Shown here: positions 15,039 through 22,629 of the stretch, in pieces
Layout: every line of letters begins with the position of its first letter
Position numbering within the stretch: position 1 is the first letter of the stretch
Assembly: GCA_016789485.1 (NCBI GenBank)
Contig: JAEURE010000007.1
Coordinates: 1 to 22,973 of the forward strand
DNA length: 22,973 nt
Origin: Anaerolineales bacterium
GTDB taxonomy: Bacteria > Chloroflexota > Anaerolineae > Anaerolineales > Villigracilaceae
Reading direction: 5' to 3'
Translations under genes and position numbers: made by a program
Notes under the pieces: model-generated
The model's input: the letters and a program-made list of their open reading frames with translations, nothing else
The model's database searches: none
Told to the model about the DNA's origin: nothing

Positions 15039-18000
15039 ATGCCGGAAGATATATCTGCAAAGAATGACGATTCGTTTCTTGAAGTTTTCAAGAAACATGA
15101 TGCGGTCATGCTCTTGATCGAACCGGAGACGGGGCAGATATTGAATGCAAATCCAGCCGCTGAAAAATTCTATGGATATTCCCTCGCTCAATTGCAGGGA
15201 ATGAATATTGCTGAGATCAATGCCCTTTCGCCTGAGCAATTATCGGCGGAGTGGGAGCGTTTCTTTAATGGGGGGAAAGGTTATCTTATTTTTCCTCATA
15301 AACTTGCCAGCGGGGAGATCCGAACAATTGAGGCTCATATTTCCCTTGTTAATGTCGGCGGGCAGGTTGTCTACTATGCCATTATTCACGATGTAAGCGA
15401 ACGCAAACAAGTAGAGGATGCTCTGCTCTCCTCTGCCGCAGAAATGCGCGGCTTGCTCGCATCGATGCGTGATGTCGTGTTGGTAATTGACGGGGATGGG
15501 GTATATCGGGAGATTGCGCCAACCAATCCGGATCTGTTGTATAAACCGTCCAAAGAACTGCTCGGCATGAATATCGTGGATGTTTTTCCCAAAGAGCAGG
15601 CGGAATCGTATCTTGCTGTAATGCGGCAGGTTTTAGAGACAAAGCAACCGTCTGAGGTTGAATATTGCCTCGTTGTTGACGGGCGCACGCTTTGGTTTGA
15701 GACTACCATCTCCCCTCTGACGGAAGACCGTACATTATGGGTGGCGCGAAACATTACCGAGCGCAAACAGATGGATGTTGCCCTGCGTGAATCTGAAGAG
15801 CGTTATCGGTCTCTGTTCGAGAACATGATCGATGGAATTTATCGCAGCACGCATGACGGCAAGTTCGTCGATATCAACCCTGCCATGGCAAAAATGTTTG
15901 GGTATTCCTCTATTGAGGAAATGCTTAACATTGATATTAAGAAAGAGCTTTATTTTTTACCTGAAGAGCGGGGTAGTCATATATTGGATACTGGACAGCA
16001 GGAAATTGAAGCCTATCGCATGCGCCGCAAGGACGGCTCGGAGATCTGGGTGGAGGATCACGGGCATTATATCCATGATGAGCAGGGCAATATTCTTTAC
16101 CATGAAGGCATGCTGCGCGATATTACAGAGCGAAAACGGGCTGAGGAACTGCTCCGTGAAAACGAAAGCTTGTTGCGAGAGTCTCAGATCATTGCTGGCC
16201 TGGGAAGTTACGTGCTGGATTTTTCCACGGGATTGTGGATCAGCTCCGATGTGCTTGATGAGATATTTGGAATTGATGAGCACTATATCCGCTCGATAGA
16301 AGGGTGGGCGGACATTATTCATCCTGATGATAAAGATGAAATGGTTCATTATTTTGCCAATGAAGTGTCGGATAAAAAGAACCGTTTCGATAAAGAATAT
16401 AGAATTATTAGAAAAAGAGACAATGCCGAGCGTTGGGTGCACGGCATGGGTGAACTTGAGATCGATGAACAAGGCCATGTGCGGAAAATGAAGGGGAGCA
16501 TCCAGGATATTACAGAGCGAAAACTTGCCGAAGAGAACCTTCGCCAGCGCTTAATGGAACTGGAAGCTCTATATGACGTTCTGTCCTCCCTGCGGACCGT
16601 ACAAACATTTGCTGAAGCCCTGCCCATTTTAATGGATCAAATGCTCGCCGCTATCGGATCTGAAGCTGGGGCCATCCTGCTTCATCATTCGCCCAGCGGA
16701 GAGTTGCGGAGCGTATCGGCGCGCGGGTGGTTTGAGGATATTCGAGATATTCCGGTGAGGATAGGCACGGGAGTGGCAGGAACTGTGTTCGCAACTGGCC
16801 AGCCATTTTTAACCGCGGAATTTGTGAATAGCTCCTTACCTAGCGAATCGGTACGCACAAGAATACCACCCGGTTGGGGAGGCGCTTGTATTCCCATTCG
16901 AGCAGCGGACGAGATTGTGGGCGTTCTTTTCGTCTCTGTTAAATTACCTCATCAGATCACTTCGGAACAAATGAAGCTTCTGGGCTCTCTTGCGGAAATA
17001 GCCGGGGCAACATTACACCGTACCAGATTGTTTGATGAAACTGCGCGCCGTGCCCAGGAATTTGCCTCCTTGTACGAAACCAGTAATGCCATTTCCGCAG
17101 AGACGGAACTGAAAACCATGCTGCAGGTTATCGTGACCGTTGCAAAGAAACTCCTTAACGCGGCATCCAGCGGCATCTATATGTACATTCCCTCCACCGA
17201 TCAACTGGAATTAACTGTGGATACGGAGCCATACATTACCATCGGAACTCGCCTAGCATTCGGAGAAGGGGTGGCGGGACGTGTAGCGCAAACCCGAAAA
17301 CCAATCTACATTGAAGACTATACCGTTTGGGAGGGCCGATCAAGACAATATGAAGGTGTCCGCATCCGTGCCGTGTTGGAAGTGCCCATGATGTATGGCG
17401 GAGAATTGATCGGCGTTCTGACAGTGGATGAGATCAATGACTCTGAACGGAAATTCACCGAGGCGGACGAACGATTGCTTTCTCTGTTCGCCTCCCAGGC
17501 TGCAGGAGCCATCCATTCTGCGCGCATGCGGGATGAGGCTATCCATCGCCTCCAACATTTGCAGACCCTCCGCACAGTGGATAAAGCCATTGCCTCCAGC
17601 CTTGATCTGGGTATCACCCTGAACATCCTGCTAAGCCATGTCCTCACTCAATTGGGGGTGGATGCGGCTGACGTTCTTTTGCTCCACGTCCATGAACAGG
17701 CTCTGAAATATTCCGCGGGGCGTGGATTTCGTACAAAAATGATCGAAGGCGCCGATGTTCATCTCAGCGATGGGTTTGCCGGGCGGTGCGTTATGGACCG
17801 CAGACTCATTCACATCTCTGATCCTGCTCAGATCATTGACAACCCGCCCTTTGCCCATCTGTGGGCTGAAGAGGGATTCAAAAGTTATATTTGTGTTCCG
17901 TTAATCGCAAAAGGGGAGGTCAAAGGGGTAATGGAGGCATATTTCCGCTCGAAATTTAATCCCGGTGATGAGTGGCTTGATTTTCTCGAGACCCTCGCCG

Positions 18001-18632
18001 GGCAGGCTGCCATCACAATCGACAACACCCAAATGTTTGACAATGTTCAACGGGCAAACATGGAATTGGCGATCGCCTACGAAGCCACTATTGAAGGCTG
18101 GTCGCGCGCGCTGGATATGCGCGACAAGGAAACAGAGGGTCATACACAACGTGTCACTGAACTGACCATGGCGCTGGCGAAAGCCATCGGTATAAAAGAT
18201 AGCGAACTTAAAAACATTCGGCGCGGCGCACTTTTACACGATATTGGAAAAATGGGCATCTCCGACCACATCCTGTTAAAAAAAGGAAAATTAACCATCC
18301 GGGAAAGGGAAATTATGCGAAAGCATCCCAAGCTGGCCGTTGAAATGCTTCAACCCATTGCATATTTGCGCCAGGCTTTGGACATTCCATATTCTCATCA
18401 CGAAAAGTGGGATGGAACAGGCTACCCGCGCGGCTTGAAGGGTGAGCAGATTCCGCTCGTTGCCCGTATCTTTTCCATCGCCGATGTTTGGGATGCATTA
18501 ACCAGTTCGCGCCCATACCGCACGGCTTGGACAAAAAAGAAAGCGTTGACGTATATTAAACAACAAAGTGGGAAACACTTTGATCCGTATATTGTGGATG
18601 TGTTCCTGAAGGTAATAAAAGATTTTCAATGA
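15039..18632 (+). CDS. Multi-sensor PAS4-GAF3-HD-GYP cyclic-di-GMP phosphodiesterase
   Basis: About 1197 residues, no membrane segment, so a cytoplasmic sensor. Domain order: four PAS domains (about residues 10-120, 125-240, 245-362, 370-490), each ending in a (D/N)(I/V)(T/S)ERK linker, three GAF domains (about 500-660, 665-830, 835-997), and a C-terminal HD-GYP domain (about 1000-1197). The HD-GYP domain is intact: His1067-Asp1068 in 'LLHDIGKMGI' and HHEKWDGTGYP at 1120-1130. HD-GYP proteins hydrolyse cyclic-di-GMP to pGpG or GMP; ligands of the sensor domains cannot be read from sequence. I chose ATG 15039 because AGGAGA (15028-15033) lies five bases upstream; ATG 15000 has no ribosome site, and earlier codons lie in the terminator. 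No GGDEF or kinase domain is present. Confidence 0.88.
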   Translation: MPEDISAKNDDSFLEVFKKHDAVMLLIEPETGQILNANPAAEKFYGYSLAQLQGMNIAEINALSPEQLSAEWERFFNGGKGYLIFPHKLASGEIRTIEAHISLVNVGGQVVYYAIIHDVSERKQVEDALLSSAAEMRGLLASMRDVVLVIDGDGVYREIAPTNPDLLYKPSKELLGMNIVDVFPKEQAESYLAVMRQVLETKQPSEVEYCLVVDGRTLWFETTISPLTEDRTLWVARNITERKQMDVALRESEERYRSLFENMIDGIYRSTHDGKFVDINPAMAKMFGYSSIEEMLNIDIKKELYFLPEERGSHILDTGQQEIEAYRMRRKDGSEIWVEDHGHYIHDEQGNILYHEGMLRDITERKRAEELLRENESLLRESQIIAGLGSYVLDFSTGLWISSDVLDEIFGIDEHYIRSIEGWADIIHPDDKDEMVHYFANEVSDKKNRFDKEYRIIRKRDNAERWVHGMGELEIDEQGHVRKMKGSIQDITERKLAEENLRQRLMELEALYDVLSSLRTVQTFAEALPILMDQMLAAIGSEAGAILLHHSPSGELRSVSARGWFEDIRDIPVRIGTGVAGTVFATGQPFLTAEFVNSSLPSESVRTRIPPGWGGACIPIRAADEIVGVLFVSVKLPHQITSEQMKLLGSLAEIAGATLHRTRLFDETARRAQEFASLYETSNAISAETELKTMLQVIVTVAKKLLNAASSGIYMYIPSTDQLELTVDTEPYITIGTRLAFGEGVAGRVAQTRKPIYIEDYTVWEGRSRQYEGVRIRAVLEVPMMYGGELIGVLTVDEINDSERKFTEADERLLSLFASQAAGAIHSARMRDEAIHRLQHLQTLRTVDKAIASSLDLGITLNILLSHVLTQLGVDAADVLLLHVHEQALKYSAGRGFRTKMIEGADVHLSDGFAGRCVMDRRLIHISDPAQIIDNPPFAHLWAEEGFKSYICVPLIAKGEVKGVMEAYFRSKFNPGDEWLDFLETLAGQAAITIDNTQMFDNVQRANMELAIAYEATIEGWSRALDMRDKETEGHTQRVTELTMALAKAIGIKDSELKNIRRGALLHDIGKMGISDHILLKKGKLTIREREIMRKHPKLAVEMLQPIAYLRQALDIPYSHHEKWDGTGYPRGLKGEQIPLVARIFSIADVWDALTSSRPYRTAWTKKKALTYIKQQSGKHFDPYIVDVFLKVIKDFQ
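16119..16137 (+). repeat. 19-base exact repeat in PAS linker (copy 1)
   Basis: The 19 bases GATATTACAGAGCGAAAAC encode the ITERK linker after the third PAS domain and recur exactly at 16506-16524 after the fourth. The offset is 387 bases, exactly 129 codons, about one PAS module. Other PAS linkers in this gene encode similar residues with different codons. Confidence 0.8.
16506..16524 (+). repeat. 19-base exact repeat in PAS linker (copy 2)
   Basis: Second copy of the repeat at 16119-16137, in the same codon phase, following the fourth PAS domain. It may mark duplication or gene conversion between adjacent PAS modules. Confidence 0.8.
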
Positions 18633-18662
18633 CATCTCGAAGCCAGATCTTGTAGAACATTC

Positions 18663-18691
18663 TTGACAATCTGGAACATCAGTTCTAAAAT
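18663..18691 (+). promoter_or_regulatory. Near-consensus sigma-70 type promoter of the repair operon
   Basis: A perfect -35 box TTGACA (18663-18668) is followed after exactly 17 bases by TAAAAT (18686-18691), five of six bases of the -10 consensus. Six bases separate the -10 from the ATG at 18698, so the predicted transcription start coincides with the start codon. It is the best promoter in the window. Confidence 0.85.
18673..18686. promoter_or_regulatory. SOS (LexA/DinR-type) box candidate in the promoter spacer
   Basis: GGAACATCAGTTCT contains the GAAC-N4-GTTC core (18674-18685) of the LexA boxes known from Bacillus and actinobacteria. It occupies the spacer between the -35 and -10 boxes, the classical repressor position. 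A further GAACAT half-site lies at 18655-18660, and the TAGAAC at 18653-18658 is inverted-repeated as GTTCTA at 18682-18687. The inner four bases and outer flanks do not fit the Bacillus consensus well. The call gains weight because the downstream gene looks like a DNA repair glycosylase. Confidence 0.55.
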
Positions 18692-18697
18692 CCATAC

Positions 18698-19951
18698 ATG
18701 GACTCCATCTTAAAACAAACCTATCGCCGTTTCCTCCTCGCCTCACAGGGACTTTGGCCGGGTCGCCGTTTCGAAGGGCTGCCCGGCACCGAATCCGCTT
18801 TGCGCCAGATGCAGGCACTTCAACTCGATCCATTGACCATGGTCGCCCGCAGCCAGGATATTGCCATGTATGGCCGCGTGCTCAACTACAAACCTGACCA
18901 TCTTTATAAAATGGCGTACGAAAAACGCAAAGCCTTTGACTACGGCGGCTGGCTGATGATGTACCCCATGAGCGATTTTCCATACTGGCGTTTGCACATG
19001 CGCCAGCGCAAGGCGCAGGGACTGAATTATGAATCTTTCAAGCATCCGCCGAAGGATTTGTTGAAGTTCATCCTCAACGAGTTACGTGATCGCGGTCCGC
19101 TGGGAAATCGTGATTTCGAAGGTACAAAAGTTAAAGCATGGAGTTATCGAGGACGCAAGGAAACCTCCATCGCCCTCTTTTATCTGTGGTTGAGCGGTGA
19201 AGTGATGATCTCCAACCGCAAAGGATTTGACCGCATCTATGATTTGCGCGAGCGGGTTGTGCCGACGGAGTATGATTACGAGGCAACGGAAAATGAGACG
19301 ATAGATTTTATGAGCAGGAAGATCATCGCCTTTTTAGGGATGATCCGCGAAAACCGTCTGGGAACTGAACTTTCCTATTACATCCACAAAAATATGCCGC
19401 CCGAAGATTCTAAAAAATTAGTCCATCGGCTTGTTGAGGCTGGCGTTGTTTCACGGGTTGCATTGGAAGGCTCAAAAGATGGATATCTCGTCTTGAGCAG
19501 CGACCAGCCCCATCTGTCCGAACTGGAGGCGGGGCGTATTCCTAAAGTATGGAAACCAAAAGGTCCGACAACAGAAGAAGAGGTTACCTTCCTTGCTCCG
19601 TTGGAAATTGTCAGCGCCAGAGGGCGGGCGAAAAAAGTTTTCGATTTTGAATATCTGTGGGAAGTGTACAAACCTGCACATCTGCGCCGCTGGGGATATT
19701 ACACCCTGCCCATTTTATACGGCGACGATCTCGTTGCCCGCCTCGACCCCAAACTGGACCGCACAACCATGACATTGCATATTTTGGGTTTCTGGCTCGA
19801 AGACGATGCCCCGAACGATGAAGCTTTTGCGAATGCGCTCGCCAATGGACTAAAACGATTCGCTGATATGATCGGCGCAAAGAAAATCGACCTGAGTGGA
19901 GTTAATCCTGCAAAACTGCGTTCCCATTTGAAAAAGAAGTTGAAATCATGA
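18698..19951 (+). CDS. Winged-helix DNA glycosylase of the AlkX/YcaQ (HTH_42) family
   Basis: 417 residues, the usual length for the HTH_42 (winged-helix) family whose studied members AlkZ and E. coli YcaQ/AlkX unhook DNA interstrand crosslinks and remove bulky alkylated bases. The family catalytic segment appears as 'MQALQLDPLTMVARSQDI'; Gln42-Leu43-Asp44 matches the Q-x-D form associated with AlkX rather than the Q-x-Q of AlkZ. 'KAFDYGGWLMMYPMSDFPYWRLHM' region, 'RGPLGNRDFEG' and the C-terminal 'EVYKPAHLRRWGYYTLPILYGDDLVARLDPKLDR' block (given here by its ends, EVYKPA and LDPKLDR) are typical of the family. Start ATG follows the promoter directly, so the mRNA looks leaderless. It overlaps the next gene by four bases. 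Substrate is inferred, not shown. Confidence 0.8.
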   Translation: MDSILKQTYRRFLLASQGLWPGRRFEGLPGTESALRQMQALQLDPLTMVARSQDIAMYGRVLNYKPDHLYKMAYEKRKAFDYGGWLMMYPMSDFPYWRLHMRQRKAQGLNYESFKHPPKDLLKFILNELRDRGPLGNRDFEGTKVKAWSYRGRKETSIALFYLWLSGEVMISNRKGFDRIYDLRERVVPTEYDYEATENETIDFMSRKIIAFLGMIRENRLGTELSYYIHKNMPPEDSKKLVHRLVEAGVVSRVALEGSKDGYLVLSSDQPHLSELEAGRIPKVWKPKGPTTEEEVTFLAPLEIVSARGRAKKVFDFEYLWEVYKPAHLRRWGYYTLPILYGDDLVARLDPKLDRTTMTLHILGFWLEDDAPNDEAFANALANGLKRFADMIGAKKIDLSGVNPAKLRSHLKKKLKS

Positions 19952-20949
19952 AGCTGCATAATGCCATCACGGACGTGCGTGGTATCCAGGTGGGACATGC
20001 GCAAAACGAAGAAGCGTTAACTGGCTGCACCGTCATCCTTTGTCGAAGGGGTGCTGTCGCTGGCGTGGATGTGCGCGGCGGCGCGCCTGGCACGCGCGAG
20101 ACCGATCTTTTGAATCCCATCAATCTTGTTGAAAAAGTTCACGCGATTGTTTTGGCTGGCGGTTCTGCATTTGGCTTGGATGCAGCGAGCGGTGTGATGC
20201 GTTACCTTGAAGAGCAGAAGATTGGCTTCAAAACCGGCGCTGCGAGAGTGCCGATTGTCCCATCTGCAATTTTGTATGACTTAAACCTCGGTCGCGCGGA
20301 CGTTCGACCTGATTCTGCAATGGGAGCATTAGCTGCCGCCTTGGCAGTTTCCACTCCGCCGGCGGAAGGGAACGTTGGCGCAGGGACGGGCGCATCCATC
20401 GGCAAAATGTTTGGTGCCGCGCTGGCGATGAAATCTGGTTTGGGGACTGCCAGCATGGATATCGGCGGGGGTGTGATCGTCGGTGCCATTGTTGCGGTCA
20501 ATGCATGGGGTGATGTGGTTGATCCGAAATCGGGAGAGATCATTGCAGGACTTCGCTCTGGAAAAGTCGGTCCGCTGCGCGTTGGTAAAAAAGACTCGTT
20601 CGCCGATACGCTTGCGATGATGAAAACCCCGATCGGTTGTGGTGTGCTCGGGCTTGCCAGCCGCGGCAACACGGTCATTGGTGCGGTGGCGACAAATGCA
20701 ATGTTGACCAAAGCCCAGGCTGCAAAAGTGGCACAAATGGCGCAGGATGGTATTGCACGGACAGTCAGACCAGCTCATACTATGCTGGATGGTGACGCTA
20801 TTTTTGCACTGTCCACTGGCACGAAAAAAGCCGACGTCTCAACGGTTGGCGCGTTCGCAGCGGAAGTAATGGCTGAGGCGATTATCCGAGCCGTGAAAAT
20901 GGCAAGATCCGCTGGAGGATTGCCGGGGTTGTCATTGCTTGCGAAGTGA
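19948..20949 (+). CDS. P1 family (DmpA/S58) self-processing aminopeptidase-like protein
   Basis: 333 residues matching the DmpA/P1 family of N-terminal nucleophile hydrolases, which cleave themselves into two chains and then act as aminopeptidases, beta-peptidyl aminopeptidases or amidases. Visible signs: 'ITDVRGIQVGHAQ' at the start, 'TGCTVILCRRGAVAGVDVRG', 'GAPGTRETDLL', 'IVLAGGSAFGLDAASGVMRYLE', 'GNVGAGTGASIGKMFG' and 'GNTVIGAVATNAMLTK'. Asn241-Thr242 is the probable self-cleavage point, with Thr242 as nucleophile, by analogy with NylC-like members. No signal peptide, so cytoplasmic. The ATG overlaps the upstream stop, so it is co-expressed with the glycosylase-like gene. The physiological substrate is unknown. 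Confidence 0.88.
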   Translation: MKLHNAITDVRGIQVGHAQNEEALTGCTVILCRRGAVAGVDVRGGAPGTRETDLLNPINLVEKVHAIVLAGGSAFGLDAASGVMRYLEEQKIGFKTGAARVPIVPSAILYDLNLGRADVRPDSAMGALAAALAVSTPPAEGNVGAGTGASIGKMFGAALAMKSGLGTASMDIGGGVIVGAIVAVNAWGDVVDPKSGEIIAGLRSGKVGPLRVGKKDSFADTLAMMKTPIGCGVLGLASRGNTVIGAVATNAMLTKAQAAKVAQMAQDGIARTVRPAHTMLDGDAIFALSTGTKKADVSTVGAFAAEVMAEAIIRAVKMARSAGGLPGLSLLAK

Positions 20950-20955
20950 AACTTG

Positions 20956-22137
20956 TTATTCCTTCACACAAATCAAACCCTTTAAATAAGCTCCTTCTGG
21001 AAAATGCAAACTGACTGGGTGATCGCTGCCCTGTGACAAATGCTCAATAATCGTCGCTTCTGTGTTCGCATCTAATGCGGCAGAAGCGACGATTTTTTGA
21101 AAGAGAGCCGCATCTACGCCGCCAGAACAAGAGAATGTGGCAAGAATTCCGCCGTGACGTAACAATTTGAAAGCCAGCAGGTTGATATCTTTGTACGCGC
21201 GCGACGCTTTTTCCGCATGGGCGGCAGTGGGGGCGAACTTCGGCGGATCGAGAATGATCATGTCGAAAGAGCGATTCTCGTCGCGGAATTTTCTAAGCAA
21301 CTGAAACACATCTCCTTCAAGCGAAGTGTGACGATCTGCAGGGAGGTTGTTGATGGCTATATTTTTTTCAAGCAGTGCCAGCGCATCGGCGGATGAATCC
21401 ACAGACAGTACGGATTTTGCCCCATTTGCCAGAGCATTAATTGAAAAACCACCTGTGTAGCAAAAGCAATTCAAGACATCACGGTCTTTGGCGAGGTTGC
21501 CCACGCGGTGACGATTCTCACGCTGGTCGAGGTAGAAACCCGTCTTGTGTCCGGTGGCAATGTTGATGTTGAATTTAAGATTGTGTTCGGTAATCTGCAA
21601 TTCGAGATTTGGAATTACGCCGCGTAAAACCCCGGTGATCGGCTTGAGTCCCTCGAGTTCACGCACATCCACATCGGAACGTTCATAAATATTCTGAATG
21701 CCAGTCTCTTCGATGAGTAGGTCGGCAACGATTTCCTTCCAGAATTCCGAGCCGGCAGTCGTGGATTGCAGGACAAGAAGATTATCAAAGCGATCAACGA
21801 CGATGCCGGGGATGCCATCCGATTCGCCATGAATTAAACGGAACGCATCGCTCTGACCTTCAACCTGTAATCTGTTTCGAAGTTCAATTGCCTTCTGAAT
21901 CTTTTTTCGGAAAAATTCTTTATCGATGGGTTCGTCGTTAAATGTCCAGACGCGGGCGCGGATCTGCGAGTGGGGCGAGTAGGCTGCCCGGGCAAGAAAC
22001 TGCCCCTCGGACGAGATCAGGTCAACGGTGGAGCCGGAGGCGTGGGTTTCATCCATGGTTTGAAACGCGCTGGCAAAGACCCAGGGATGACGCCGTAACA
22101 GGCTTTTTTCACGTCCAGGTTTGAGCGTGATTTTCAT
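20956..22137 (-). CDS. rlmI: RlmI-like 23S rRNA cytosine methyltransferase
   Basis: 393 residues of the RlmI/RlmK-like class I SAM-dependent RNA methyltransferase family; E. coli RlmI makes m5C1962 in 23S rRNA. An N-terminal PUA domain (about 1-75, 'LKPGREKSLLRRHPWVFASA') binds RNA. The middle carries 'GESDGIPGIVVDRFDN' and 'TGHKTGFYLDQRENR'. The methyltransferase fold shows SAM motif I 'NCFCYTGGFSINALANGA' near residues 220-237, motif IV 'LDPPKFAP' near 296, and 'TFSCSGGVD' near 334, whose Cys is the likely catalytic residue. The gene overlaps the upstream acetyltransferase by four bases on the minus strand. Its stop is only six bases from the stop of the convergent peptidase gene. The exact target base is inferred. 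Confidence 0.88.
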   Translation of the reverse strand: MKITLKPGREKSLLRRHPWVFASAFQTMDETHASGSTVDLISSEGQFLARAAYSPHSQIRARVWTFNDEPIDKEFFRKKIQKAIELRNRLQVEGQSDAFRLIHGESDGIPGIVVDRFDNLLVLQSTTAGSEFWKEIVADLLIEETGIQNIYERSDVDVRELEGLKPITGVLRGVIPNLELQITEHNLKFNINIATGHKTGFYLDQRENRHRVGNLAKDRDVLNCFCYTGGFSINALANGAKSVLSVDSSADALALLEKNIAINNLPADRHTSLEGDVFQLLRKFRDENRSFDMIILDPPKFAPTAAHAEKASRAYKDINLLAFKLLRHGGILATFSCSGGVDAALFQKIVASAALDANTEATIIEHLSQGSDHPVSLHFPEGAYLKGLICVKE

Positions 22138-22580
22138 GATTCACCGGGGAAGGGACGCAGACGCTGCATCCATTTTTCGGGGTCGGTTAATTGTATAAAA
22201 TCAAATTGTTGGTACAAACCGTGGGCATCATCAGTGGCGAGCAGCCAGCGCCGAATGGATTTTAGATCGGGATGTTCGAGGATGCTTTGCACCAGCCATT
22301 TTCCGAGACCATGCCCGCGGTACTCTTCATGGATGAATACATCGCAAAGATAGGCGACGATGGAGAAATCGCTGACAACCCGCGCCATACCGACCTGATG
22401 GCTGCCTTCGTAAATGCCAAAGACAAGTGAGTTTGCAAAGGCGGCTTCTGTGCGTTCGCGCGGACGACCTTTCGCCCAATAAGCTCGTGAGAGAAAATCG
22501 TGCACGGCGTTCATATCGAGGCGGGCAGGGTCAGTGCTAATGGTGAAAGAATCTCGATTCGTTTGAAATATTTGTGGCAT
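22134..22580 (-). CDS. GNAT family N-acetyltransferase
   Basis: 148 residues with the GNAT fold: 'GIYEGSHQVGMARVVSD' (strand-turn-strand), 'AYLCDVFIHEEYRGHGLGKWLV' region with the acetyl-CoA pyrophosphate loop RGHGLG near residue 100, and the C-terminal 'LLATDDAHGLYQQFDF' segment typical of the family. The acceptor substrate (small molecule or protein N-terminus) cannot be told. Translation starts at the ATG read on the minus strand at 22580. The stop overlaps the start of the RlmI-like gene (ATGA), so the two form an operon. A ribosomal or housekeeping link is possible but only suggested by the pairing. Confidence 0.85.
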   Translation of the reverse strand: MPQIFQTNRDSFTISTDPARLDMNAVHDFLSRAYWAKGRPRERTEAAFANSLVFGIYEGSHQVGMARVVSDFSIVAYLCDVFIHEEYRGHGLGKWLVQSILEHPDLKSIRRWLLATDDAHGLYQQFDFIQLTDPEKWMQRLRPFPGES

Positions 22581-22609
22581 TGAGCGAGTGTATCACAACA
22601 TGGTATCAT
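22580..22609 (+). promoter_or_regulatory. Candidate promoter of the YczE-like gene
   Basis: TTGAGC (22580-22585) and TATCAT (22604-22609) lie 18 bases apart. The -35 box touches the start codon of the divergent acetyltransferase gene. AGGAG at 22621-22625 is a good ribosome site before the ATG at 22630. Confidence 0.5.
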
Positions 22610-22629
22610 CACGCTTTCAAAGGAGAAGA

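Noticed and set aside
18653..18666. A second full SOS box at the upstream GAACAT
   Set aside because: The matching half reads TTGA instead of GTTC, so it is at best a half-site.
20946..20967. Terminator between the convergent peptidase and RlmI-like genes
   Set aside because: Only a five-base inverted repeat (GTGAA/TTCAC) is present, with no T-run on either strand.
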